Positions 1-8,449 of a stretch of DNA of 64,000 nucleotides are shown here, one piece after another (positions within the stretch are counted from its first letter, which is position 1; each line of letters begins with the position of its first letter). A program made the position numbers and the translations under genes. The stretch covers positions 1-64,000 of the forward strand of contig UEHQ01000022.1 in assembly GCA_900489925.1 (NCBI GenBank), written 5' to 3'. The notes beneath the pieces were generated by a model. It made no database searches. It saw nothing but the letters and a program-made list of their open reading frames with translations, and had not been told where the DNA came from. This DNA is from Hyphomicrobiales bacterium (GTDB lineage Bacteria > Pseudomonadota > Alphaproteobacteria > Rhizobiales > Rhizobiaceae).

Positions 1-434
1 GCCATATCGTACGAATGGATGCGTTTCCGCTGACGCCGAACGCCAAGGTCGATCGTGGCCGGTTGCCGGCGCCGGGCGCCGGTGGAGATCGCGTCGTTGC
101 GGCTGAGTTCGTAGCTCCTGCCGACGGCCTGCAGCGCTCGATTGCCGAGGCCTTCAAACGTGTGCTGGGCGTCGAGAGGGTCGGGCTTGCCGACAATTTC
201 TTTGCCCTTGGCGGCCACTCGCTTCTGGCCGTGCAGGTCCATCGCGACCTGAAGGCGGTCGTCGCGCCCGATCTGTCGATCACCGATCTCTTCCGTTTCC
301 CGACCGTCGGGCAACTCGCGGATTTCATCGCCGATCGCGGAGCGAGCGAGAAGCACTTGGCCAAGATTGCCGATCGCGCCGCCATGCGGAGAAACGCGAT
401 GGGGGATCGGCGCCGGGAATTCCAGCGTAGCTAG
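1..434 (+). CDS. Nonribosomal peptide synthetase, C-terminal fragment (adenylation tail + carrier domain)
   Basis: This is the 3' end of a larger gene; the frame is open to the left edge, so the true start lies outside the window. The first residues (FPLTPNAKVDR) match the A10 core motif at the end of an NRPS adenylation domain. A peptidyl carrier domain follows, with the phosphopantetheine site LGGHSL; the acceptor Ser codon is at 219-221. No thioesterase, condensation or reductase domain follows: about 35 polar residues and a stop end the protein. It may therefore be a short A-PCP protein or the last module of a longer synthetase that releases product in trans. The next gene encodes the phosphopantetheinyl transferase needed to activate the Ser. 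The family call is firm; the product is unknown. Confidence 0.88.
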   Translation, partial: HIVRMDAFPLTPNAKVDRGRLPAPGAGGDRVVAAEFVAPADGLQRSIAEAFKRVLGVERVGLADNFFALGGHSLLAVQVHRDLKAVVAPDLSITDLFRFPTVGQLADFIADRGASEKHLAKIADRAAMRRNAMGDRRREFQRS

Positions 435-440
435 CGGGCG

Positions 441-1094
441 GTGATGAAGCTGTTCGAAGGTCTTTTCGACGGTCCCGTGGCGACGGCGGAGGCGCTTCTC
501 GATGGCGAATGCCCGTCTTTGCTGCCTGAGGAGGCGCTTGCCGTGCGCGGTGCCGTCGCTGGCCGCCAGCGAGAGTTCGCATTTGGTCGTTTCTGTGCCC
601 GCGTTGCGATGGGACGGATTGGATGGCAGCCACTTGCGGTGCCCATGGGACCAGATCGTGCTCCGATATGGCCGGCAGGGTTGGTTGGAAGCATCACCCA
701 TTCGAAGACATATTGCGCGGCTGCGGTTGCCGCGACGTCTGATGGCGTTCGCTCGATCGGCATCGACCTCGAGGAGGCGACGCCACTGGAGCTTGATCTG
801 GAAGTTGAGATCTGTACTGCGTCCGAGCGCCGCTGGCTCGCGGCCAAGCCAGACGTGGAGCGCGGGCTGTACCTGAAAGCAATCTTCTGTGCCAAGGAAA
901 GCGCTTACAAGTGCCAGTATCCTGTCAGCCGGCAGCTGATCGGTTTCGATGCAATCGGAATTGAGCTTGACGTCGATAGCGGGACATTTGCCGCGACATT
1001 CGAGCAGGATGTCCTGCCCTATCGCGCCGGCGAGCGATTGTCGGGCCGCATCCGGTTTGCCGCCGGCCATATCGCAACGGCGGTCGTGGTGTAA
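441..1094 (+). CDS. 4'-phosphopantetheinyl transferase, EntD/Sfp type
   Basis: The enzyme transfers 4'-phosphopantetheine from CoA to the Ser of carrier proteins. About 217 residues, normal for EntD-like enzymes. Three signature motifs are visible: GSITHS near residues 83-88, GIDLE at 107-111 (Mg-binding D109 and E111), and FCAKESAYKC at 149-158 (catalytic E153 and the following Lys). The start is GTG at 441 or ATG at 444; neither has a strong ribosome site. The gene begins 6 nt after the synthetase stop, so the two are probably co-transcribed and this enzyme most likely primes that carrier domain. Confidence 0.9.
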   Translation: MMKLFEGLFDGPVATAEALLDGECPSLLPEEALAVRGAVAGRQREFAFGRFCARVAMGRIGWQPLAVPMGPDRAPIWPAGLVGSITHSKTYCAAAVAATSDGVRSIGIDLEEATPLELDLEVEICTASERRWLAAKPDVERGLYLKAIFCAKESAYKCQYPVSRQLIGFDAIGIELDVDSGTFAATFEQDVLPYRAGERLSGRIRFAAGHIATAVVV

Positions 1095-1110
1095 CACGCG
1101 CCGGTACTGG

Positions 1111-1905
1111 TCAGGCGCGGCGCTGCTGGCGGCTGAAGAGTTCCTTGACGAACAACTGCGTAAGCGGTGCTATCGCAAAGACATACCGACGCCACAACCG
1201 CTTGGGATCTGATGCGAGACGGTGGGCCCATTCTAGGCCGGTCTGGCGCATCCATAACGGCGCCCGCTTTCTGGTGCCAACAAGAAATTCAAGTGAAGCG
1301 CCGACACAGAAACCCACGCCGGAGGCATCCGTGCGCTGGGCGAGGGCATGCGCAATCTTCTCCGATTGCGGCGATCCTATCGCGATAAACACAAAACGCG
1401 CCGGCTCCGCGGCGACAAAGTCCACGCAGGCCTGAAGGGCCGTGGGATCGTTCATGACGCCCTTGGGCGGAACGTGGCTCCGAAAGTGGACCTTGGGGTA
1501 GGCGAGCCCCATGTCGTGAACGATCGATGGGTCGGCTGCGATCAGCGTGACGACATCGCCGTCCTTGACCACCGTCTTGAAGACACGTGCCGTCAGGTCC
1601 GATCCCGTGACCAAGGGCAGGTCGAGCGATACCGCATGGGCCAGCGCTGCAATCGGCCGGCTGTCGCAAAGGGATATCCAGGCGTCGTCATAGTATTGCG
1701 CGAGCATCCGGTTGCTGCTCAGCCGAACGACATGATCGACATTGGGCGTCACGACATAGCGAAACTTGCTCCGGTCTTCCGGCGCTGCGACGAGGTCGAC
1801 GGCTACATCCTGTGGGATAGGGTCGAACGGCGCCCCGAGGAAATAATGCCGGTTGCGGCCGGCGACGTATGCAGATCTTGCCGTAGGTATTTCCACTGCA
1901 CTCAT
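1111..1905 (-). CDS. WecG/TagA/CpsF family glycosyltransferase (GT26)
   Basis: Transfers a sugar, in known members N-acetylmannosamine or its uronic acid, to a lipid-linked intermediate during polysaccharide or teichoic acid synthesis at the inner face of the membrane. The family pattern is clear: TPNVDHVV in the N-terminal third, DSRPI, IGSPQSEKIA, and the C-terminal basic block RAPLWMRQTGLEWAHRL. The ATG at 1905 is chosen over a longer frame because GGGGAA lies about 9 nt upstream; the extra 23 residues upstream look non-coding. It is divergent from the GT2 gene at 2199 and both probably belong to one polysaccharide locus. The sugar cannot be read from sequence. Confidence 0.86.
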   Translation of the reverse strand: MSAVEIPTARSAYVAGRNRHYFLGAPFDPIPQDVAVDLVAAPEDRSKFRYVVTPNVDHVVRLSSNRMLAQYYDDAWISLCDSRPIAALAHAVSLDLPLVTGSDLTARVFKTVVKDGDVVTLIAADPSIVHDMGLAYPKVHFRSHVPPKGVMNDPTALQACVDFVAAEPARFVFIAIGSPQSEKIAHALAQRTDASGVGFCVGASLEFLVGTRKRAPLWMRQTGLEWAHRLASDPKRLWRRYVFAIAPLTQLFVKELFSRQQRRA

Positions 1906-2198
1906 AGTGTATTTCCCCGCGGTTAAAAGCGCGCACACAACCAGCTCCGCTGAAAGAACAATTGCAGCAAGCATATGTTTTTATTGGTGATTTCAGACTA
2001 TACGAATATCGAGCGGACGCAATTAACCCCGCGCTTACCATTTCGAGGTAAGCGGCGCCTGGATTCGCGATATTCAAGCGAAAATGGATATCTCCGAGAT
2101 CATCATAAAGAGTTACGTAGCCTGTTGGCCGTTGCTCGATTTTTCATGGTATAAACAAAGTACTGTTCCAAATTTTGCGTTATTCGAGGGGCAATACT
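1906..2198. promoter_or_regulatory. Divergent control region of wecG-like and GT2 genes
   Basis: No gene is seen. The region is more AT-rich than its neighbours and must carry the promoters of the two divergent genes. It contains an inverted repeat, CGCTTACC-7 nt-GGTAAGCG at 2032-2054, with perfect 8-bp arms. Its spacing suits a dimeric regulator operator, but no regulator gene lies next to it. A role in control is inference. Confidence 0.4.
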
Positions 2199-3395
2199 GT
2201 GATTGACACGGCAATACTATCCGTCGCGACACTGCTGCTCGCAGTTATCTCCATTCCGATTGCATTTTTTTTCCTCGAATGCGTTGCCGGAAGCTGGCCG
2301 GCAAGGAGACGACCGCGTGTCGAAATGACAATCCGGCCACCGGTGGCGATCTTGGTCCCCGCTCACAATGAGAGCGCCGGCATTGCCGATACGCTGAGAA
2401 ACATCCGCGCGCAGATGCGCGACGGAGACAGGCTGGTGGTCGTCGCCGACAACTGCGACGACGATACCGCGCAGGTGGCGCGGGCCGAGGGGGCGGAGGT
2501 TGTCGAGCGCGCGGACAAGGAGCGTCGCGGGAAGGGCTACGCGCTGGATGCAGGCATCCAACATCTGCGGCAGTCGCCTCCGCGCGTCGTCGTTTTCGTC
2601 GATGCCGATTGCCGGCTTGCGGCGGATGCGCTCGACAGTCTGGCCGCGGCTGCGTTCTCGAGCAACCGGCCGGTGCAGGCCCGCAATCTCCAGATCGCCC
2701 CCGCAGATGCCGGGCTGAACCTGGCCGTCGCGGAGTTTGCCTTCCTGGTCAAGAACCAGGTCCGGCCACTTGGCCTCGCGCGCCTAGGGCTGCCGTGCCT
2801 GATGACCGGAACGGGGATGGCGCTCCCGTGGTCGCTGCTGAAAGACGCAAGCCTCGCCAGCGGGCATCAGGTGGAGGACATGAAGTTCGGCCTGGATCTT
2901 GCCCGCGCGGGGCATGCCCCGTTGTTTTGCCCTAACGCGTTGGTGACGAGCCTGTTTCCCTATTCTAAGGAGGGGGCCGATACGCAACGCCAGAGATGGG
3001 AAGGAGGGCATTTGAGCATCATGCGCTACGCAATCGGCCGGCTGCTCTCTCCGTCAAGCTGGGCGAGGGGCAGCTATGCCGCGCTCCTGCTCGACGTCAC
3101 CATACCGCCGCTTACGCTTCTCGTTTTCGTGACGATGGCGATCGTGCCGCTTGCCGCGGTCGTCGCCTTTCTTGGGATCGGTCTGCTGCCGCTGGTGATC
3201 GCTGCGGCAAATGTCGCTCTGTTGTCCGTCGCGGTCGCTGCCAGCTGGCTCGCCCATGGAAGAACTGTTTTACCTGCCCGCAGCCTGGCGCAGGTACCGC
3301 TCTATGCTGCGTCGAAGTTCAAGCTCTATCCGAAGACGCTGTTGGCCGGCAACGCCGTGGCCTGGGTGCGCACCGATCGTACGCGACAAGACTAA
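2199..3395 (+). CDS. Membrane glycosyltransferase family 2
   Basis: A processive-type GT2 of about 398 residues. The order is an N-terminal membrane segment, the nucleotide-sugar site VPAHNES, an acidic metal site VDADCR, the acceptor region motif EDMKFGLD and the QRQRW (QxxRW) motif. Two or three hydrophobic segments follow near the C-terminus. This arrangement is typical of enzymes that build exopolysaccharide at the inner membrane. GTG at 2199 is preferred to the upstream TTG because CGAGGGG sits about 8 nt before it and the hydrophobic segment then begins right away. The stop codon lies inside a strong hairpin, so transcription should end here. Confidence 0.87.
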   Translation: MIDTAILSVATLLLAVISIPIAFFFLECVAGSWPARRRPRVEMTIRPPVAILVPAHNESAGIADTLRNIRAQMRDGDRLVVVADNCDDDTAQVARAEGAEVVERADKERRGKGYALDAGIQHLRQSPPRVVVFVDADCRLAADALDSLAAAAFSSNRPVQARNLQIAPADAGLNLAVAEFAFLVKNQVRPLGLARLGLPCLMTGTGMALPWSLLKDASLASGHQVEDMKFGLDLARAGHAPLFCPNALVTSLFPYSKEGADTQRQRWEGGHLSIMRYAIGRLLSPSSWARGSYAALLLDVTIPPLTLLVFVTMAIVPLAAVVAFLGIGLLPLVIAAANVALLSVAVAASWLAHGRTVLPARSLAQVPLYAASKFKLYPKTLLAGNAVAWVRTDRTRQD

Positions 3396-3425
3396 GGAGC
3401 GACCGGTTGGCCGCTCCTTAGTCTT
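3388..3425. terminator. Bidirectional hairpin terminator between convergent genes
   Basis: Perfect 14-bp arms AAGACTAAGGAGCG (3388-3401) and CGCTCCTTAGTCTT (3412-3425) enclose a 10-nt loop. It overlaps the stop codon of the GT2 gene and lies 34 nt past the stop of the convergent glycosidase-like gene, so it can serve both. Confidence 0.8.
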
Positions 3426-3458
3426 CTGTATCCAAGGAAAAGCAGATATCGCGCTCGC

Positions 3459-4994
3459 TCAGCCGCTGGTCCAGCGTTGCATGACTTCCTGTACCGCCGT
3501 CCATTTGGGATTGGGAGCGCCTTCCTTCTCCAGGAGGCCCCAGCTTCCCCATTGGGAGGGTGTGCTCATCGATGAGAAGAGACCAAAGGTATCTCCACCG
3601 ACGTCGGCCCAGTTCTGCAGATACTTGACGTAAAGCGGGCCCATCCGCTGATCGCGGTTTGCTGCCATGAACAAGTTCGTCAGGGTGTTGTTGTCATCGA
3701 TCCCCCTGGTGTCGACGAGATGCTGACCACCCTCATAGGCGAAGAGCTTGAGACCGTTTTTAGCAGCGATGTCGGCTTGTGTTTGCATCGCCTTGCGATT
3801 TTCGTCGCCGATCTCTCGCTCGAGTTCAGCGAAGAGCTTGTCGAGCGTCAGGTTGGCAGCCTCGGCAGCGCGGTCACGAGAGCCGATGCTGCCGCCGAAA
3901 TAGGGCGCGACCGCCAGAACGTCGGCATGTTCCTTTACGCCTTCACCGGAAAGGATCGTCTCACTTACCCAGTTGCCGGCAGCCATAGAGGCGTAGATAC
4001 CGATGACGCGGTCCTTGTCGGCCCCGAATACATCTTCCCATATGGCCAGGATCTCGCTGGTACGCTTTGCATAGTAGAGCAGGGATCGACCACCTTCCGG
4101 GAGCCCCAGTCGGGCGCCTTGTTCGTCGGCGTACCTTGCTTGATCAAAGAGCGGGTTCCAGACTTCGTTCGAATACTCGACGTTGACATTGAGCTTGGGA
4201 TCGAGGGTGTCTTTTACCTGCTGCGCAAAACGGCGCACGTAATCATCGTCGGCCTTGTGAGGAATATTGAACCAGGGATCTGCCTTGGTGATATTGCAAA
4301 GCTCCACCATATGCTCGAGCGCAACGCCGCGCGGCTGGCTGAACTGGCCCACCTTGGCGCGATCATCCCATTTCTGGACTTCCGAGTTGTTGGTGTTCAT
4401 CCAATCCATGAAGCGCAGCGTCGACATGCCACTCATGCGCTTCAGGAACGCATCGCGAAACGTTCCTTTCGGCTGCTCGCCGCGCTCGTAGACGCGAATG
4501 TTTCGAACAGGGTCGTTCGGATCGGTCTCAAGCAGGATGCAACTGAAAGGCGCGTCGTTGCGAAGGTTTCTGACGTTGTCGTAGCCGGGCATCCGGGCTT
4601 CGAGCTCCGCACCGCTGAGATAGCCCAGTTTGCCCTTGCCGTCATGGTAGACCGAAAGGGCGACCGGCAGGTTGGTACGATATGGCGTGAAAATAAGAAA
4701 GCTCTCCAGCATGGACTTCGGCGGAACCACCTTCGGATAGAGGTCGTCGGTGAGCGGCGGTAGCGGATTGTCCCAGGTCCACTGTTTGTCGTTATCCTTC
4801 TGCAGGCGCCAGCGGGATGCATTTGCAGCCAGGTTGGAAAAGGCCTGCTCTGTCGAAGCGTAGGAGATACCGGTCAGATTAAGCCCCAGCTTGGCTGTCG
4901 ACTTTGCGGCGGTGGCACTCGCCTGCCGTGTTCCGCCGATGAGAGGCAGGAGGGCGGAAGCGGAGATCAGCTGCAGGAGTTCGCGACGGTTCAC
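3459..4994 (-). CDS. Secreted glycoside-hydrolase-like protein (clan GH-A type fold) of polysaccharide locus
   Basis: 511 residues. The N-terminus (NRRELLQL, then a hydrophobic stretch and an Ala-rich cleavage region near 25-30) looks like a Tat-type export signal. Two acidic sites fit a clan GH-A retaining hydrolase: VEYSNEVWN with Asn276-Glu277 as acid/base, and LFAYEGGQ with Glu421 as nucleophile. Related proteins are often labelled cellulose-binding in rhizobia, but I see no separate carbohydrate-binding module. Start is GTG at 4994 with AAGGA about 8 nt upstream. Convergent with the GT2 gene and divergent from the polymerase gene, it probably trims or degrades the polymer made by this locus in the periplasm or outside. 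Substrate and activity are inferred. Confidence 0.7.
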   Translation of the reverse strand: MNRRELLQLISASALLPLIGGTRQASATAAKSTAKLGLNLTGISYASTEQAFSNLAANASRWRLQKDNDKQWTWDNPLPPLTDDLYPKVVPPKSMLESFLIFTPYRTNLPVALSVYHDGKGKLGYLSGAELEARMPGYDNVRNLRNDAPFSCILLETDPNDPVRNIRVYERGEQPKGTFRDAFLKRMSGMSTLRFMDWMNTNNSEVQKWDDRAKVGQFSQPRGVALEHMVELCNITKADPWFNIPHKADDDYVRRFAQQVKDTLDPKLNVNVEYSNEVWNPLFDQARYADEQGARLGLPEGGRSLLYYAKRTSEILAIWEDVFGADKDRVIGIYASMAAGNWVSETILSGEGVKEHADVLAVAPYFGGSIGSRDRAAEAANLTLDKLFAELEREIGDENRKAMQTQADIAAKNGLKLFAYEGGQHLVDTRGIDDNNTLTNLFMAANRDQRMGPLYVKYLQNWADVGGDTFGLFSSMSTPSQWGSWGLLEKEGAPNPKWTAVQEVMQRWTSG

Positions 4995-5387
4995 GGAAAA
5001 TTCCTTCTATTGGCCGCACCCGTCGAGGAGCGCTCGCGGGCGCACATGAAGACGCACTCTACGCGTCATGGTAGTTGCAGCTATCTAGGATGGTTTCGCA
5101 TCAGCGAACAAGAACGCCAAATTGCTGACTCCCGCACGGATGGAGGTGCGATCTACGTCTTTTAGGCAACTGCCTGGCGGCCAAGTTCGTGCCTAGTCTA
5201 GCACGTCGGTTACTGCGGCCGATATCATTGCTCCCGTTTCGCGCGAGTAAAGCGGGATCGGGCTTCTGTACAAACGCTCCGAAGCCACGCGGCAGAACGC
5301 TTGGTGTCATGTAACGGGTGGGGCAAGAGTATTGGTGATGAGTAGAACGATGGAACCTGGTTGCCACGCCCAAGGGTGGGCCGCGTG
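4995..5387. promoter_or_regulatory. Divergent intergenic region, glycosidase-like gene / polymerase gene
   Basis: About 390 nt with no convincing gene. A 90-codon frame on the minus strand here has no family resemblance and no ribosome site. The region must hold the two divergent promoters. I could not identify specific sites. Confidence 0.4.
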
Positions 5388-6908
5388 ATGCCCGACTATA
5401 TCAAGGCCCTTATCTACGTTCTCATCGCCAGCGGCCCGACAGTGTTCATCGCGAGGCGGATTGCCGTTCCCGTCATTGGCGAGGATGAATTTCTGGTCTG
5501 GCGCAACTGCTGGCTCGCGACCACCTGTATTTCCTTTCTGTCCAGCAGCTTCCTGGTGTTTTCGGGATTGCTTCTCCTGGTCTGTGTGTACGGCTTCAAG
5601 AAAGCGCGCGAGCCGTTGTATCTCTATATTGTGTTGATGTTTGCGGCGCCCTGCGTGTCGGTCAACTTCGGAATTCCCGGCCTTTTCGCCAGTATCACGG
5701 CGCTTGATCCACCCAGGCTGCTTGCCGTCTTCATTCTCCTGCCCATCGGGGTCTCCCTCTGGCGCGACAAAGGCAACCGAAAAGTCAGCCTGGCGGATAT
5801 TTTTGCCGGCGGCTACGTGCTCATGATTTGTGCGCTTGCGTCGCGCTTGGGGGATTTGAACTCCGTCTTGAGAGCGTGCATGGCGCAGTTCCTTGGTGTG
5901 GTCGTACCGTATTTTGTCTTTAGCCGCGCCCTGCGAACCGCTTCGGACGTCAACCGCACGCTTCTGGCCTTTGCCGTTGCTGCGCTGCCGATCGCCGCAA
6001 TCGGTACGTTTGAGTTCCTGAAAGGCTGGCCGGTCTATCCAGGGGTCGCGGCCCGCTGGGACAGTGCCACCGGTTCGGGTTATCTTTTCCGCGACGGCAT
6101 GCTGCGTGCCAGCGCGACATCGATGATATCGATTTCGTTCGGCTTCATGTGCATGGTTGGCGCGGGATGCCTTTTCGCGCTCAAGACCAAGGAACGTTTC
6201 GGCCTTTGGCACTACGCCGCGACGGCCGTGCTGCTCGCGGGCCTGTTTGCGAGTGTCTCTCGCGGGCCGTGGCTTGGTCTGGCTATCTGTGTGGCGGTGA
6301 TACTATCGACAAATCTCAAGGCAGCCTCGAAGTTCGTTGCAGCCGCCATTCCCGTGGGCGCCGGATTGGCGCTTATTTCGGCGTCTTTCATCTACCGCTT
6401 CATCAATCTTCTTCCCTTTGTGGGCAGGGCTGACAAGGCGAGCGAAACCTATCGGTCCGACCTCTTTGACGCTGCATTGCTGGTCATTCGGCAACATCCC
6501 TGGTTCGGTTCGCCGACCTTTCTCAAGGCGCCCGAGCTGCAGAAGATGATGCAGGGGCAGGGCCTTATCGACATCGTGAACTCCTACTTGCAGATCACGC
6601 TTGAGTTCGGGGTGGTGACGCTGGCCTTCTTTGCCGCGTTCTTTATCCTGAACGCGGTTCAGCTTGCGATCCTTGCGATGCGAAAAGCGCCGAAGCATGT
6701 CAATTACGTCGGCATTCTCGGCGTGCTCTTGTCCATCATGTTCACGATTGCCACGACGAGCAGCGTGACCTTCGTCCCCTACATCTACTGGACGTTCGCA
6801 GCAATGGGTGTTGCGTTGATGCGCATGGGGCTTGGCAGTACCCATCAAGAGACTGCCGAACCGATCGTTTCAAAGCCCCAGATGCGCGTATTGAGAGCCG
6901 GCGCCTAA
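5388..6908 (+). CDS. O-antigen polymerase/ligase-like membrane protein (Wzy/WaaL type)
   Basis: About 506 residues with roughly ten to twelve hydrophobic segments and few charged residues between them. A large periplasmic loop lies in the C-terminal half, around VGRADKASETYRSDLF and RQHPWFGSPTF; the short pattern RQHPWFG(S/N) is characteristic of Wzy_C/O-antigen ligase proteins. These proteins join lipid-linked oligosaccharide repeats, or ligate them to an acceptor, on the periplasmic side. Start is ATG 5388 (GTG 5385 possible) with AAGGGTGG upstream. The 3' end overlaps the end of the convergent GT4 gene by 39 bp. Confidence 0.8.
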   Translation: MPDYIKALIYVLIASGPTVFIARRIAVPVIGEDEFLVWRNCWLATTCISFLSSSFLVFSGLLLLVCVYGFKKAREPLYLYIVLMFAAPCVSVNFGIPGLFASITALDPPRLLAVFILLPIGVSLWRDKGNRKVSLADIFAGGYVLMICALASRLGDLNSVLRACMAQFLGVVVPYFVFSRALRTASDVNRTLLAFAVAALPIAAIGTFEFLKGWPVYPGVAARWDSATGSGYLFRDGMLRASATSMISISFGFMCMVGAGCLFALKTKERFGLWHYAATAVLLAGLFASVSRGPWLGLAICVAVILSTNLKAASKFVAAAIPVGAGLALISASFIYRFINLLPFVGRADKASETYRSDLFDAALLVIRQHPWFGSPTFLKAPELQKMMQGQGLIDIVNSYLQITLEFGVVTLAFFAAFFILNAVQLAILAMRKAPKHVNYVGILGVLLSIMFTIATTSSVTFVPYIYWTFAAMGVALMRMGLGSTHQETAEPIVSKPQMRVLRAGA

Positions 6909-8264
6909 AACGGGGCTGCCGGCGATCGGCTTATCGGCTTCAAGCGGATTCGGCTTGGATCCCTGACCCAGTACCCACCGATAGATGGCAAGCGCCTGAT
7001 CGGCCTTGGCCTGCCAGGTAAAGAGTTCGCGTACGCGTCGGCTGGCTCCGGCACTGAGCTCCGCGATCAGGGACGGGTTTGCTGCAATCCGTTCCAGCGT
7101 CTCACGCAGACCGGCAATGAGGCTTTCGCGATCGGAAAAGTCGATGGCAATGCCGCTGCCGGCATCGATCAGTTCGGGCGGTCCCCCGTAGTTTGCGACA
7201 ACAGGCACAAGTCCGAGCGACATGGCTTCAAGGACGACGCCACCGCCGAATTCGCGGATGCTCGGGAGTGCCATCACATGGCAATCGCGCAAGGCGTCGG
7301 CCAGTGTCTCGTTCGGTATCCAACCGAGGAAACGCACCTGGTCCTCCAGCCCGTAACGCCGCACCTTGTCTTCCAGTTCCTGGCGCAGGGGCCCGTCGCC
7401 AACGATGACGATCTCCAGCCTGCGCTCTCCCTTGTAGGCGGCTACCGCATCAAGCAGCATGTCCGGCCCCTTGTAGGGAACCAGCCGTCCGACAAAGGCA
7501 ATGCGGAGCGTGTCGCCTGTCAGTTCGCGCTTGCGGAAGGGGAAGCGCATCGGGTCGGCAGCGTTTTCCGGAATGAAGAAACTGCGCTGTGCACAGCTTC
7601 CCGGCAATTCACTTAGCGTATACCGCGAGCCTGCGATGATCGCAGAGGCATTCGTCCTTGTTGCCCGGTAGCCCGGCATCAGCCGGTGAAGCCGTCGGAT
7701 CGCCGACAGCCATTCCCGCTCGCGGCTTCGCACATCTCCGAAGCCGGCTGGCCACGGCACGCCACCGTTGAGGGGACCAAGCACGAAGGGAACGCCGTGT
7801 TTCTTCAGCCGTCCCGTGATGCCGCTTGGAATGGTCGGACTAAGGGGCGTGATGCGGTGGACGAGGTCGAATTCTCCTGCGGCAAGGCGATGGCCGAGCT
7901 GTCGCCAGACCTCCTTCTCGAAGCTGTAATAGGAGAATGCGGATATGGCCGTGACGACCGTCCACCCCTTGTTGGAACCGCCGCGCAGGTACTCGCCCAT
8001 CAAAAACGCCGCGCGTGCGACCCGCTCATTGTCGATCGCGATGAAATCCTGTCCTTCCACCAGCCCCGCGCGCAGGACGGCGTCGCGGTTTCTGATGTGG
8101 GTGGCTATCAGGCCATTGGTCTTTTTGAGGATCGCATGCGCGAAGTTCCATCCCACCAGTGGGACACTGGCCCATTCCGGGTTTGCGGCTTCGGCGATCA
8201 ACAATGGACGAAGAGGAGACTTAAGGGGCGCCGGGCTCGTCGGATCTTCGATCAAGGAACTCAT
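6870..8264 (-). CDS. Glycosyltransferase family 4
   Basis: A GT-B fold enzyme of 464 residues. The C-terminal nucleotide-sugar domain is well marked: IAFVGRLVPYKGPDMLLDAV, VIVGDGPLRQEL, VRFLGWIPNETLADAL, then LPSIREFGGGVVLEAMSLGLVPV with the retaining EX7E-type acidic pair. The N-terminal half holds the acceptor domain, including LVHRITPLSPTIPSG. It should add a sugar to a lipid-linked intermediate in the cytoplasm. Its last 12 codons overlap the end of the polymerase gene on the other strand. The donor sugar is unknown. Confidence 0.87.
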   Translation of the reverse strand: MSSLIEDPTSPAPLKSPLRPLLIAEAANPEWASVPLVGWNFAHAILKKTNGLIATHIRNRDAVLRAGLVEGQDFIAIDNERVARAAFLMGEYLRGGSNKGWTVVTAISAFSYYSFEKEVWRQLGHRLAAGEFDLVHRITPLSPTIPSGITGRLKKHGVPFVLGPLNGGVPWPAGFGDVRSREREWLSAIRRLHRLMPGYRATRTNASAIIAGSRYTLSELPGSCAQRSFFIPENAADPMRFPFRKRELTGDTLRIAFVGRLVPYKGPDMLLDAVAAYKGERRLEIVIVGDGPLRQELEDKVRRYGLEDQVRFLGWIPNETLADALRDCHVMALPSIREFGGGVVLEAMSLGLVPVVANYGGPPELIDAGSGIAIDFSDRESLIAGLRETLERIAANPSLIAELSAGASRRVRELFTWQAKADQALAIYRWVLGQGSKPNPLEADKPIAGSPVLGAGSQYAHLGL

Positions 8265-8449
8265 CAGGGACCACTCTGTGAGGGCAAACCCTCAAAACAC
8301 GGTTACGCGCGCAAGGATCAACGGCTCGGTGGCCGCTCGTTTCGCTTATTCGATTATCGCTGGTGCCTGCACAATCTCAAGTACGTCTTTCGACGATGCG
8401 GACAGGCCGTGGCCGTCCCGCCGTCGTCGCTGCCAGATTGTAAGAGGTA

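Noticed and set aside
5101..5373. 90-codon minus-strand frame between the glycosidase-like and polymerase genes
   Set aside because: No ribosome site, no homology pattern and an implausible amino acid composition.
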